From Rhynchopus euleeides (taxonomy: Eukaryota; Euglenozoa; Diplonemea; Diplonemida; Diplonemidae), in NCBI GenBank assembly GCA_963210315.1, contig OY723286.1:868001-932000 (forward strand): a DNA stretch of 64,000 nucleotides. The letters are read 5' to 3'. The translations under genes and the position numbers were made by a program. The notes under the pieces were generated by a model. That model saw nothing but the letters and a program-made list of their open reading frames with translations. It was not told where the DNA came from and did not search any database. This document shows, in pieces, positions 29,601-40,158 of the stretch. Every line of letters begins with the position of its first letter. Positions within the stretch are counted from its first letter, which is position 1.

Positions 29601-30573
29601 GGCTCGGGTCACCTGTGGGTTGCAGGCGTGACCCCCACAGCGTTGCGGTTGCCTGCTGCAGCCAGGCCCAGGCCCCCTCAGGGGAGTCGACATTGCCTGG
29701 TGCGATCTTCGCATTCAGAACCCTGTTGAGGAGGTGCCCGTCGGCATAGACGTTGTGCTGCAGCGCGTTGCTGCACAGCCCCGCCTGGACCGATATGATG
29801 ACCAGAAACATTGCGTAGAAGGGGACATGCCGGTAGTGCTGTCTTTTCTCCACATCTTTAACGAGGTATTCAAGCAGCTCATCCACCGGGACAGAATCCT
29901 CGTCATCCACCCCATTCTCCGGGCCGGAGTCTGCCAGAGTCGGCGACGCTCCACCCCCACCCACCCCCCCACCGCCAGCCCCACCCCCCTGGGGCCCAGG
30001 CGAAGGCGAGGGTATGCTCGCCACCTCCTCTGCCACGTCCAGCGGGACAGCCCCCCTCTGCTGTGCAGAGGCGATCTGTCGTGCCTCCCTGGCGCTGCGC
30101 TGGGAAGCCCCCGGATGCTGCTGCTGGAGCAGGCCGCCCTGCCCCAATGAGATTGGGGAGAAGGCAGTGGAGACGACGTGGGGTGAGTGCGGCGTGTCCT
30201 GCTGGTCCCTCTCTGCGCCCTCTGCAGGCTGGCGGTGCGGTGGTGACGGCGACCTGCTCCATGGGTCGGGAGGGATCAACGGATCGACCCGCCTCGTCGG
30301 CCCGCCCGATGAGGGTGGGTTGTCAAACAGCAGCGGCTGCGACAGAGGCAGTGTCGGGCTCAGTCGGCTGGCACTCCCGAACACCCCGGTGTGGTTCAGC
30401 GGGTGCAGCGGGTGGAAGTGCTGCTGCTGCTGAGGGTGGTGCCCAACATCAGCGGGATGGGGATCCGCAAGCGGGGGCGACGTGGCCCCTCCCCATCCCA
30501 GGGCAGCTCGGCCTCCGGAGAGCAGCCCCGATACGCCCATTGAGGCGGGGGAGGGAGGGGGTGGGGTGGTCAA
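26635..30573 (-). CDS. polycystin-2-like (TRPP) cation channel
   Basis: The single 1312-residue frame has the polycystin channel layout. A disordered Pro/Gln N-terminus precedes a first membrane segment (residues about 244-271, VPFYAMFLVIISVQAG). A large extracellular TOP-type domain follows (about 272-560, with CYIEFFQTGAVETGC), broken by a run of about fifteen Gly. Then come five more membrane segments: FNRFLFVMDLALVGS, GTAHVGILIWLVVSRMRLW, ATNALGIALVLSYLRVFKYF, IVRLSVIFAFVLIGFSICG, and AVCYFLLLNMLLAVVVNAF. The pore-loop region (about 736-752) is WLLRVLFMQYEFDW. The cytoplasmic tail carries a coiled coil (about 1031-1074, RKQLQGVQDERDALKGELAS) and a long Gly/Ser/Pro end. The family forms tetrameric non-selective cation channels, often in cilia. 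No intron is needed. Confidence 0.9.
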   Translation of the reverse strand: MTTPPPPSPASMGVSGLLSGGRAALGWGGATSPPLADPHPADVGHHPQQQQHFHPLHPLNHTGVFGSASRLSPTLPLSQPLLFDNPPSSGGPTRRVDPLIPPDPWSRSPSPPHRQPAEGAERDQQDTPHSPHVVSTAFSPISLGQGGLLQQQHPGASQRSAREARQIASAQQRGAVPLDVAEEVASIPSPSPGPQGGGAGGGGVGGGGASPTLADSGPENGVDDEDSVPVDELLEYLVKDVEKRQHYRHVPFYAMFLVIISVQAGLCSNALQHNVYADGHLLNRVLNAKIAPGNVDSPEGAWAWLQQATATLWGSRLQPTGDPSLSCSPSSEGGENAAIGGVLLRQWRVDAEACHLQSDTLDALPPFARGVLPCSCSPQYTPRQASSEPFGPNASFWSDTLLMHGSVQDPQEEPLKSSFDPASQKDYADHLKRFGRHPVDVRTHRQGFGVSEKQFSVFFFFYDALGGGGGGGGGGGGGGGSADIPRTPVTLAGISQHLDYLSKSGWLDSSTRVLSLDALLYNSDTTLFTRSSCYIEFFQTGAVETGCHNRVFQLRSLGATHFNRFLFVMDLALVGSTLTMLGSVAKEMRRNYILKPSSIPFGGWTGFGTAHVGILIWLVVSRMRLWGLSGAMSGAGAYVGESRQDSLRAFHSASEYGVVSEAATNALGIALVLSYLRVFKYFQHFAVLNMLSETLKYCVYDIVRLSVIFAFVLIGFSICGVLLFSPHVPEMETLLDSVSWLLRVLFMQYEFDWSPLVNAQPVWTAVFMGSYFAVCYFLLLNMLLAVVVNAFDHVRKSHEVAEVRRQNRAGQRLDAKLARLQIAWGGSCSGAAASGCSMMSGEMPDPFSMHQVRTGSTSQKMGRAVSKAVRRATGRIVDILRKMAGTDRTNNRVRIKTIALVKQHCADKRGLPLHIFEEQPLYYTRISITLAELRKVAGTLVDSKDVRRIFEGVQKHSHEPEAAAVPILLASISARLEAIEALGIAPHAGGAIDERVAQQLEDLKARVHLWRPEWAEQRAASPEAAGPTRLEVERRLAEEHRKQLQGVQDERDALKGELASLRAHAAKLHHALYQCWETDDSGAAWGGGGSPPSPSRPAEGRRRPEQPAAGVGDVDGADAVEVEVTPAPRPSGGGGGVVHPPMRRMGSGSSGGSSSSRSRSSSSEATPEGRGGVGGGGGGAPAERGSLLFPKPDGGGVAHQHRGGAPAASSSSSGTAAALSGRGLRGGAPPAAGRGVSSDGTAGAVWALGSGMVAPVAGALPGGVLLPEGPAVVAGSGASVRTVHPPSVPKRQKLTVRDLERAASRQRPRSGL

Positions 30574-32461
30574 GTCGAAGCCGCAGGAAGAAGCTCAAGG
30601 GTTGATCGCCCTTCACTCGTTGTGCAGGTCGAGTCCGATGTTGTGTTTGTGTATGGAGAAGAGGGGGGTGGGGGTGGGGTTGCATGAAAAGGAAGTGCGC
30701 TCCGCACCCCCCCCCCCGCCCCCTACCCGCTCTCCTCGTCGCCTGGCTCGGCTTCGCATTCACCAGAGGGGCTTGGAGGGGCGCATGAGGACCTCCTTGC
30801 CTGACGAGGAGGTGTGGGTTGGTGGGGTGTGTGTTAGTGTTTTGAAACCAGAATTTGCGTAGCGTACTCTTGATAGGGGACGGACCACGCCGGTGCTATG
30901 ACTAGGTCACAGCACCGCCGTGTCGTGTGTGTGTGTGTCTGAGTGACAGTGGGATGTCATCGTGCTCCTTTCGCTTTATTGTAGACACCCTGTCCAGCAA
31001 CTGGGGGGTTGGGGCCGTTTCGATGGTTATCAACTGCATTCCGATCGGCCCACAACTACGCATCAACGAGTTAGTTCGGCCCGTGGGATCAAGTCCTCCT
31101 GTGGGGTGGGGGCCAGCGGGTGCGAGACCCGTGTGGCCCCCACCTGAGGAGGGCTGTTGTAGTTTTGAGGGTGTCCCACGCAGGAGGTCCTTATCCGCCC
31201 ATTGGAATTAGCACGGCTGTATGGGTCGGAGAAGGGAAGGGAATAAAGAGAGTAGAGTAGACTAGAGTAGAGTAGAAAAGACAAGATGCCTGAAAAGCAA
31301 AAGGAAGCGGACAAAAGGCCCATGGAATACACCTCCAGCCCAGCCCAGCCCAGCAGAAGGGGGAAGGAGGCGAGGCGGGGCGAGGCAGCTGCGCCGCTGT
31401 GGCACAACCACCTGCACCTGCACCTGCACCCCACCGCCCCCACCTGTGGGGCAAAGCAAAGCAAAGCAGGAGGCACATCAGCAGGGCAGCGCATGCAGTT
31501 CACTCCCTTGCAGAGGTGGTTTTCGCAGACGGACGCCTCGACCAAGGCCACAAACCACCCGCGTGCACGTGCACCACACACAACGCTGCCGCACATTCCT
31601 CCTGTCGGGGGTTCCCCAAGGAGGTCTCAGCGGACGCAACGTGGTGGTGCACGGCAGGCGGGCGGGTGATGCCTTCTCTGTTTTCGTTCGAGTGCTCCCG
31701 CTGCGACCCGTCCGCAATAAAGACGGGCTACCTCTCTGGGTGTGTGCGTGTGTGCTTGCTGCGCAAAAGAGAGACGTTAATGGTAGATGGTTCGATTCGA
31801 TATGATACGACACGACACGATGCGGCACGTGGCGCCTTGGTCCTCCGAAGATGGATGGGTCGTACGGGGAGTGTTAGTGTAACTAGGAGCTCCACTCACA
31901 CCCCCACACAGCACCACCACCTGCTGAGGCTTAGAAAAGGAAATCGGCAACAAATCAGCCACAAGGCACAGGATGCCTCTGTGGGGCACGGTGTGTCCTC
32001 TCCCAGCGACATTCAGGCTCCCAGGCGGGTGCTGCCCACTTGCACTTGTGTCAAAACAAGGCACAACCGGGCAACACAAACGCCAAATGGCTCATCTCGT
32101 CTAGGCCGGGAGGGCACACACCGCGCCTTGTTGCGGTTTCGGGGGCGCGGGGATGCAGGGGATAAAAAAGCAAAAGAGGGGCATACAACGCGAAGAGGTG
32201 GGGGTAGTCCAGTAGTCCAGTAGTCCACCACCACCCAAAAAAGAACAAACAAAGCAGTGCGGAGAGGTGGGGGGCTACAGAGCTCCCCCGCCCGTCCTGC
32301 CCTGCTCTGCCATGCCCTTGTCTTTGTGTTTCTGTTTGAAGTTGAGTTTGAGAGCAACAAAGAAGCCACACACAGCTGTCTCCATCACCCAGCCACCCAG
32401 TCGCCACACAGCCTGTTGGGGCTCAGCAGCAACATCTGTACCGCAAGGGGCCTCTGCCCTC
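30574..32461. other. spacer without a recognisable gene
   Basis: Contains the polycystin leader, a short AGAGTAGAGTAG-type microsatellite near 31248-31276, and near 31404-31430 CACCTGCACCTG repeats. Frames are low complexity. No gene is supported. Confidence 0.45.
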
Positions 32462-32830
32462 CTACATGACCCAGGTGCGGCACGTGATCTCCTTGCAGCA
32501 GCGGCTCATCTTCTGGCAGATCCCGTACTTCCACATGTGGTCGGAGCACACAGACTCGTCCGTCTGCTCGTACCCGGCCGGGCACGACGGCATGGCCTGG
32601 CAGCAGATGGGCGCCTCAGGCTGCTTCACCCTGCAGCGGATCGTGCTGCAGCACAGCGACGCCTCCTGGCACAGCCCGGCCTTCACGTCGGCCGCCGTGC
32701 ACGTCGCGTCGCGCGTCGTGTCGGCAGGGCACGTCGGGAACGCCAGGCAGCAGATCTGCTGCGCCTCCGCCTGCACCCCCGCAGCGATGAGGCACGCCGC
32801 CGCCAGCAGGATTGTGCGCGATGCGAACAT
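32462..32830 (-). CDS. small secreted protein with two Cys-rich repeats
   Basis: The 122-residue product starts MFASRTILLAAACLIAAGVQA, a clear signal peptide. The mature part holds two tandem units of about 45 residues of the same plan. Unit one has ICCLAFPTCPA, then CTAADVKAGLC and LCCSTIRC. Unit two has ICCQAMPSCPA, then CSDHMWKYGIC and RCCKEITC. Each has eight cysteines in a CC-C-C-C-CC-C order, so a disulfide-knotted fold is expected. I do not recognise the family. The start is favoured over an upstream in-frame ATG because a signal peptide begins here and the leader has an acceptor-like CCCCACAG at 32872-32879 on the coding strand. Confidence 0.75.
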   Translation of the reverse strand: MFASRTILLAAACLIAAGVQAEAQQICCLAFPTCPADTTRDATCTAADVKAGLCQEASLCCSTIRCRVKQPEAPICCQAMPSCPAGYEQTDESVCSDHMWKYGICQKMSRCCKEITCRTWVM

Positions 32831-33657
32831 TTTGTAGTTGGTGTTGTGGGTAGTCTTGTGGTCTGGGTGTCCTGTGGGGTGTCGGGTGTGCACTGATGTG
32901 ATGCGAGGAGTGTTGGCGACGCGAGTGAGTGCAACAGGTGCAGTGTACGGGTGTGGCAGTGTGGGTGGGCTTTGTCACTTCAGCTGCATTGCACCTTCTG
33001 CACCTGATGTGCGTGTCGGTCTCGGGCGCTGCAAGACGAGAGGATGAAACATGAAACTCAAACCTGAAGCAGAATCACTTCAGGCGAAAGGTGGAACAAG
33101 ATGCCACATGGGCAAACAAACAGCGCTTGGCACAGATGACCAGGCAACGGGAATACGAACAGCGAACAGGCACAGCACTGCCGACCTTTGCCGGCAGTGC
33201 CGTCTATAGGAAACAAACAACAAAGCGAGGATCTGCCGGAGTCTATAGCAAGAACGGCAACAAGGGTCAGAACCTTCGGAAGTGGGTGAGTGCCGGAACG
33301 GACACACCACGTGCACACACCCACACCCACACCGTGACGGTGCGAGTGCGAGCAGAGGGCAGTGCGGTGCGGCTCCGCGGTCTCAGCCACCCGGGGCGAG
33401 GGCATTACGCCTACGCCGCTGTGTTCAGATTCGTACTTTCGTTTCAGTTCATTCAGCGAGACAAGACAACACAAGAATAAGGAACAAGTGGAGACGTGCC
33501 GTATGTGGGTTGTGTGAGACACACACAGACACAGAAACCAGTGTGGTGGTTGTCAGGCGAGTTGAACACATGAAGAAGAGAAGAAGATGTGGAGTGGATT
33601 GATCAAACAGAACCATCAGAAACAAGACTTGTCACACTGTGATCAGACCACATCAGA
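32831..33657. other. spacer between Cys-rich and peroxidase genes
   Basis: Includes the A/C-rich 5' leader of the Cys-rich gene. A perfect CACTGCCGACCTTTGCCGGCAGTG-like hairpin lies near 33175-33200. Otherwise nothing is recognised. Confidence 0.4.
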
Positions 33658-34821
33658 TCACATGCCAAGCTCCTGGACATGGCGCCAGGCAGCAAGGTAG
33701 TGGGTGTTGAACTGCTGGCGGTTCTGAGCGAACTGGCGCACAATGTTGCGCAGCCGGTTGTCCGCACGCATGACCATGTCGATGGGGAGCATGGTGAAGC
33801 GGCCGCCGGGCCCGCCGCGGTACTGCAGGTCCGTCTGGCCCTGCTGGGCTGTGCCGCGGCCCCAGTTCCCGTTCTCCAGGTTGAAGAAGTACTCGTTCCC
33901 GAAGACCAGGTTGTTTGCGGTCCACACGCCCTCGTTGTTGCTGACCTCTGTGTGCATCCCGCCCATCTGATGTCCTCCCATGAGCGCGACGGCCTTATGC
34001 AAGGCCAGCGCGTCCCTGTCCAGGCTGATGTCGAGGCGCTCAAACACGTCGAAGAAGTGCTGCAGCGTGTCCGGGTGCGGGAAGTTGTCGTTGTTGAAGC
34101 GCTTCTGCGGGATGCGCGACGCGTCCCCCACACACAGCCGCCCGGTCTCTGCCGGTGCCGTGAAGTCGCGCCGCCCGGGCCGCCAGAACAGCGACGGGGA
34201 CCCCATGTACTCGTGCGCCACGTTCCCGGCCAGCTGGTACAGGTCTGCGTACGTGATGAAGGGGTGTGCACGCTTCACCGCCTCCAGCGGGTCCGTCACA
34301 AGCGACATGATCGTGTTGTCCGGGATCCGGTTCTCGGGGGCCGTGCGCAGGCACCCCCCGACAGGGCCGCCCACAGGGCGTGCAGACGCGTCGTACGTCG
34401 TCACCGCGTGGAACGCCATCCGCACAAACAGCGGCCGCAGCTCTTCGGGGCTCGACTCGATCAGCTGCCCGATCGACTGCACCACGGGCTGGTACCGCGC
34501 ACGTGCAGACGCGAGGATCGCCCGACCCGGCTGTGTCCTGGGCGGCCCGCTCTGTGCCGGTGTGGGTGCCGTGGGTGGCGGCACAGGCACAGGTGCAGGT
34601 GCAGGAACTCTGCCACCGCCACCACGCCCGCCCCTCCCGCCACGCCCACCTCCCGTCACAGGCGGCACAGGCACAGGCGCTGGTGCAGGTGCCGGTGCAG
34701 GGGCGGGTGCACCACCACCACCGCCACCGCCACCCCGGCCTCCGCGTCCACCACGCTGTGCCTGCACGCCAGTCAGCTGCACGGCAAGCAGCGCCACCAG
34801 CACCACAGCGGTCGACCTCAT
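33658..34821 (-). CDS. secreted class-I-like heme peroxidase
   Basis: The 387-residue product has a signal peptide (MRSTAVVLVALLAVQLTGVQA), then a Gly/Arg and Ala-Pro-Val repeat linker to residue about 100, then a peroxidase domain. The distal site is PLFVRMAFHAVTTYDAS (about 127-143): the Arg and His are present, and Phe stands where class I enzymes have Trp. ITYADLYQLAGNVA matches the conserved helix before the active site. The proximal His lies in ALMGGHQMGG (about 282). Downstream, LVFGNEYFFNL has Gly where ascorbate and cytochrome c peroxidases have the Asp that pairs with the proximal His. The end (TMLPIDMVMRADNRLRNIV) fits the family. Secretion suggests extracellular or wall oxidation chemistry. 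Domain call strong; substrate unknown. An acceptor-like CTGTCGCAG sits in the leader at 34843-34851. Confidence 0.85.
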   Translation of the reverse strand: MRSTAVVLVALLAVQLTGVQAQRGGRGGRGGGGGGGGAPAPAPAPAPAPVPVPPVTGGGRGGRGGRGGGGRVPAPAPVPVPPPTAPTPAQSGPPRTQPGRAILASARARYQPVVQSIGQLIESSPEELRPLFVRMAFHAVTTYDASARPVGGPVGGCLRTAPENRIPDNTIMSLVTDPLEAVKRAHPFITYADLYQLAGNVAHEYMGSPSLFWRPGRRDFTAPAETGRLCVGDASRIPQKRFNNDNFPHPDTLQHFFDVFERLDISLDRDALALHKAVALMGGHQMGGMHTEVSNNEGVWTANNLVFGNEYFFNLENGNWGRGTAQQGQTDLQYRGGPGGRFTMLPIDMVMRADNRLRNIVRQFAQNRQQFNTHYLAAWRHVQELGM

Positions 34822-37435
34822 TTTGAGTGGCTTGCAAGCAATCTGCGACAGTGTGATGAGTGTGGTGTGGTGGGGAGGGGCGGTGGGGTGTCTCTGCTGT
34901 GGGTGGCACCAGGGTGAACAGGAGTGGGTTGTGGTGCAGGCGAGATGTATGTATGGGGTGGTATGCGGACTAGTGTCGAGTGTCTAGCCCAGTCCATTGA
35001 CCCCGCATCGACGTGTGGCGATTGCGAAGCTGGTTGATTCCAGGCACTCCATCCGGTGCATGTGTTTGGAGTGCAGCCTGTCTCCCCGACCAGTTCAACT
35101 GCCTCCCGCACAGGGACTGCGGGTCGGTGCAGCAGGGGCAGAGCGATGGAGGGGTGGCGCCTCAAGGCACAGTGCTGCATGCATCCAGATGCCAGCACAC
35201 CGCTGTCTCGGACGTGTGTAAGTACGACAAGACCGATCATTCGGACACAAGCCGTGACTCTAGGACACCCCTTATTTTGTCTTCAACTCAACTCAACAGC
35301 AACACCGCAACACATGACAGGCAAACGCAACAGCATTGAGCAATTGGGCAACAGAGGGAGGTGAGGGTGCCTGGCTCCTGCAGACAACTGATGCCCTCCA
35401 CTTCTGCGCGAAAGGGACGAGGTGAGAGGGGAGGGGGGGCGTCGACACCGCTTTCTGTTTGGATGCTGCACTCACCGGGTCAGGTCTAGCCCCCCTCCAC
35501 CCCCCCCCCCCCCTGTTCTGCCATTTTTGCCTCCTTTTGCTGCCCCCCCCCCGTTCTTTGTCGTCCGTCTTTCCGTCGGACCAGGGCATCCAAATATCAA
35601 CAGCCACATAGCCCCCCCCACCCCCCACCCACCACCCCTAGACCCTACCCCCCCATCATACAGGCACACAAGGATAAGGCCACCCCTGCCAGACACGTTA
35701 GTGTTGTGCAGGGATGGGGCGAGCTGCCTCACAGGCCATCCAATAACGATTGCGAGCGGGGGAGGGGGGGGAATGGGGGAGGGAGATGATTTTGCAGGGG
35801 CAAGAGAGGGTAAAAGGGGGGGGGGCGGATGGGTGGGTGGGTGGGTTCGGGAAGCGGGTGTGGTGAGGGATGGGGGGGGGGGGGTGGGGGGATTTGAGCA
35901 GCGGCTTTTCACACCCAGCAGTGTGTGTGCAGAGGGGGGAAAGAGGGGGGGGGGGAGAGGGAAGAGAAAGCCGCGCAGCGCTGCGCGGCTGGCACATTCG
36001 GAGGACAAAAGGGCATCTGTCGGCTGTCGTCTACACCACTGTGATTGGCCTCCTTGGTGGGAGGTGCCTAGGTGCCTAGACGTTGCACCACACGGAGACA
36101 ATCAGTGAGAGATGAGATGTGAGTAGAGTATATGAACCGTAACTGGCCTCGCCATCTCAGGGTTCACGATGGCACTTCCGAATTATTCACAACGCACTCT
36201 TCAGCTTGGTTGAGGAGTGTTGCCGTGCCAACCTGCTTGCGGCCTGCCCACCCCTGCACCCTCATGCCCTATGTGGAGAGAGTCTCCATCACCGCCTCAC
36301 CCCCACCCACCCACCCACCCACCTACCCCCCCCCCCACCCCTTGCCTGCCTGTCTGCCTGCCTCGAGCCCAGCCATCCTTTTTTTGTGGCCTGATTTGCT
36401 GACAAATACCGAGTTATGAGAAAGGCTGTGCGTCTGCATAACCTCGATCTGTCCTAAAATCGAAGCCAATCCAAAAGAGGGCGGGCGCAAAGGATGGAAC
36501 AGAAAGGCAGGGGGGGAAGGTCATCAGACACACCAGGGCGGCAGGCCGTTTGAGCCTTCGTTTTTTTTGCCGCAGAGAAGGGGCTGTGCAGCTCGCGAAG
36601 AAGACGGAAAAGACACTTGAGCTCATCCGCATCGCCCGGCGAGGAAGCGGTATCCCGAATGTCTCCAATCATGCGATTTACCTTTGGCGGAACCCCCCCC
36701 CCCTTTTTTGGTTCCAGCTATCCTGATTGAAAGCAGCGCAACACCAAAGCAAATCACAGCAGCAGCTGGTTGGGTCCCATCACCCGCTCGCTGTTCACGA
36801 CATGGCTGCCGTGTTGACCGACCTGATGGCGGTCCTTTATGCCTTGAATCCTGGACTTGTCTTGTGACAATATTGACAGGCGCATAAGAGAAGGCAGACT
36901 GCAGGTTTTTTTGTTTTGGATTATCCCCCCACCATCGCCCTGACACACAAGATGGCAGAGGGGCAGGGGCAGGGGCATTGGGTATGTCCTGCCCGGGCTT
37001 TGCGATTTTGGCATCGGACGTCTTCCAACGTTTTTGCCAAAAAAAATTGCGGGCGAGACAGGCAGTGGTGTGCACAATGCTGCCAGAAGGCGTTGCACCC
37101 CCACGGGAGCCCAGACGGAACCCGTCAAACCCACGCCTGAAACGATCCGTTTCTTCAGGGGGGATTGGGGCGGGGGGGGGGCAGGCTGGCGTGGATGAGC
37201 CCCACCTACAAAGAAAAACCAACAATGGCACAGGGAGGGGGTCATCACCAACCATCGCAAATAACACAAGAGGAGATCGAAGGAATAGGGCATAAAAGGA
37301 AGTGGGAGAGAGGGTGGGCGCTTTCAGTGTCCCCCACCGGAAGGACCAGGGGACGGAACAGGAGACCCAGGGGAAGGGAGTGGCGGGAGGTGAGGCGGTG
37401 GTGGGGACAGCAACGGAAGAACACAGTTTCAACTT
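34822..37435. other. spacer without a recognisable gene
   Basis: Starts with the peroxidase leader. The rest has long C runs (35500-35512, 36328-36342) and G runs (35760-35965), CCCACCCACC repeats near 36300-36325, and a CTGC(C) run near 36346-36362. No supported gene. Confidence 0.5.
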
Positions 37436-37944
37436 GGGGTAATCAGGCTGGGGGAAAAAACAACAAATCACAACGAATCACACCCGATCACAACAAATCA
37501 CAACGCCAAATGTTGTGATTTGTTGTGATTTGTTGCGATTTGTTGCGATTTGTTGTGGCCAGTTGTGATTTGTTGCGACCAGTTGTGACGACTTGTGACC
37601 CTTTTGTGATGAGTTGTGATGAGTTGTGATGAGGTGTGATCTGTTGTGATCTGTTGTGATCGCGATCCAAAATTTCAAAAATTTAAAATTTTGGATCGCG
37701 ATCACAACAGATCACAACAGATCACACCTCATCACAACTCATCACAAAAGGGTCACAAGTCGTCACAACTGGTCACAACAAATCACACCACGTCACACCT
37801 AGTCACAACAAATCACAACTGGCCGCAACAAATCGCAAAAAATCACAACAAATCACAACATTTGCCTTGTGATTTGTTGTGATCTGTTGTGATCGGGTGT
37901 GATTTGTTGTGATTTGTTGTTTTTTTCCCCAGCCTGATTACCCC
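37436..37944. mobile_element. 509-bp foldback element made of ATCACAAC words
   Basis: Ends are inverted repeats GGGGTAATCAGGCTGGGG and complement. Nearly the whole unit is one imperfect palindrome around a central GGATCGCGATCC region (about 37664-37702). Arms are built from variants of the 10-mer GATCACAACA in one orientation on the right and its complement on the left. There is no coding capacity. Flanks (CAACTT on the left, ACAACTG on the right) do not give a clean target duplication. Different ends from the CACGGTGG family, so a separate foldback lineage. Confidence 0.8.
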
Positions 37945-39989
37945 ACAACTGCTATTTTTTTTGTGGAGTTTATTTTTTCTCGTTCTTTTTTTGCTGGGGC
38001 GGCCAGCCGTGGTGTGGGCGTGTCCCACGCGGCATGCGGCACCTCCAACACGGGAGGGTGCAGGCGGGCACATTTTTTTTTGTGACCAGTTTTTTTGTTG
38101 CTGCTTTCCCCCCCCCGTTGCTCTTGACACAAAAAATCACAAGCTTATGAGAGCTAGGCTACGTTTTGAACGACCTATTCCTACCTTTTTATGAGCAGAG
38201 AGTCACACGCACAGTGCACACCCACTATTGTCGTGGGTTATTTTTCCTGGTGGGATGGGACGGGGAAGGGGGCGGGAACACAACAATTCGAAAGACAAAC
38301 ACAAGGCCTTCTATGAGCTGCACACAGGCAGGTTAAATGATGCAGTGGGACCCACCAAGCCACCCAACCCCAGCACATGGGGCGGGTGCGATGTACCAAC
38401 AGCAGCATGATCACTGATACGTACGTGGCGTGATGTTCTACGTCGGGTTATCCCAGTGTTATCGCTGACCTCTCTCAACACTCCATACCTCCCCCCACAC
38501 ACACACACACCTGGCGTTGCCGTTACGTCGATGCACTGGAGTGAACGAGGAAAGGGGCACCGCCAGATACTCGCTCCTGCTACAGTTAACTTTTTATGCG
38601 GGCGATAGACATTGCAATGACGGTTTGGACGCATTGACTATCCCCCCTGGGCACAACACTTTTTGCTTTGATTTTGTTGAACGGTTCTTTTGGCCGTGTC
38701 TCTTGCAGCCCCCCCCGTGAGAGGTGCTGCTGTTCGCATCGGCCACCCCCCAGAAGTTGGATACCGCGAGCTCCTCGGCCTGCAGACTGGATGGCATTTG
38801 CACTGGCCTTTGTTTTCGTTCCGACGACATCGAATGCTGCAAGAGCTCGGCGACTACCGCTCGGATCTAGTTATGTTTGGCAAACTTGATTTCTAGCTTA
38901 GGTTTTCTGGGTCGGAAGGGAGGGTAGGAGGAAGGAAGCACAAGGGTGGACTCCCTTCACTCGTTATGCAGGTTGGGAGGGGGGGGGGGCGGCCATTCTG
39001 GCACACTGTCTGATACTTTTACGTTGAATCTGCACAACGGCACATCCACAACCACGTCCCTGAAGCAAGGCCCGGTCGATGAAGGATGAAGCAAACGCGA
39101 CGATTGCCACACCACCACTTCACTTGACCCGACCACACGTCGCAACGACAGTGTCACTTGGTTCCAGGAACTCGTGTGCGTTGTAACTTTTCGAAACACG
39201 CCCGACTTTCAAAACAGCATCCTTCGGGAGAAACCCTTCGCACAGACACACACGCACACCCCTACATCGTGGGCCTTTTGGATGGTGGCCCCGCAGCAAA
39301 TATATTCGCTTCACACAGGCATGGGAGTCAGCCAGACACCGATGAGTGATCACACATACCCGAAAAAGTGCAAGTCATGAGTATATACGCAAAGAGATGG
39401 GTGACGGGAAGGGAGAGAGAGAGAGAGACGGAAAAGAGAGAGAGAAATGCCTTTGGTATTCTGAGTTTACCGCCGCACGGATATTCACACTTTTTATGTA
39501 ATACGAGAGAAAGAGAGACAAAGGGTCACTGTGTTTGGGTTGCGGGGGGGGAGGGGGGGGTCTGCGTCTAGCGTCCCACCTCCCCCTCCACTTCCCACCA
39601 CCCCTGCGGTACGCCAGTGTATGTGTGATTGCCGTGGCGCACTAAACAGGTGCGGGCTCTCATAGCAACGCTTCGGTACTGCGTTTCAAAAGAGACGGAG
39701 TGTGGAGTGGAGCGGGGGGTTGGAGATGAATGCATGCATATTTGGAGCAGGGTGGGAGGCGGGGGGTGTGAGGGAGAGGACAGGGGCGGTTCCTTATCAT
39801 TCAGCCTTTTTTATGTGGATTATATTTCGACGACACACACGCACACACCTGACCCCATGTCATATGAACTGGTCAAACAGGAGCGTTTTGCCCACGCAGG
39901 CTCTTTTTTGTAGCACCGGCGAAGCGAACCTGGCTTACGACACACGATCATATCCCATCAGCTGGCAAAAATCGTTCAAATTTTCTCCC
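37945..39989. other. spacer with one doubtful exon-like stretch
   Basis: Contains GAGAGAGAGA microsatellite around 39413-39450 and ordinary DNA. The only coding-like stretch is on the plus strand at 38706-38896, after a TCTCTTGCAG acceptor-like site (see findings). No complete gene is supported. Confidence 0.4.
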
Positions 39990-40131
39990 CTTTCACGGCA
40001 TCGCTCTTCGAGACTTCCGCTTCGTTTGAATTCGTGTATTGTTGTCCGGGGTAGTGGGGGGTTTTCGCGACGGTGGTCGTCAGTCTTTCATGAACGTTCT
40101 GTACGATGCGGGTCCGCTTATCCAACACAGG
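39990..40131 (+). mobile_element. retroelement 3' tail, copy 1 (severely truncated)
   Basis: The sequence ending GTACGATGCGGGTCCGCTTATCCAACACAGG matches the tail at 40440-40496 closely and, more loosely, the 3' end of the retroelement at 55501-55590 (GATGCCAGCACGCTAACCCAA). The left boundary is uncertain; only the last 60-90 bp can be aligned. Confidence 0.55.
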
Positions 40132-40158
40132 AAACGGTCGTCAGTGCATTTTAGTGAA

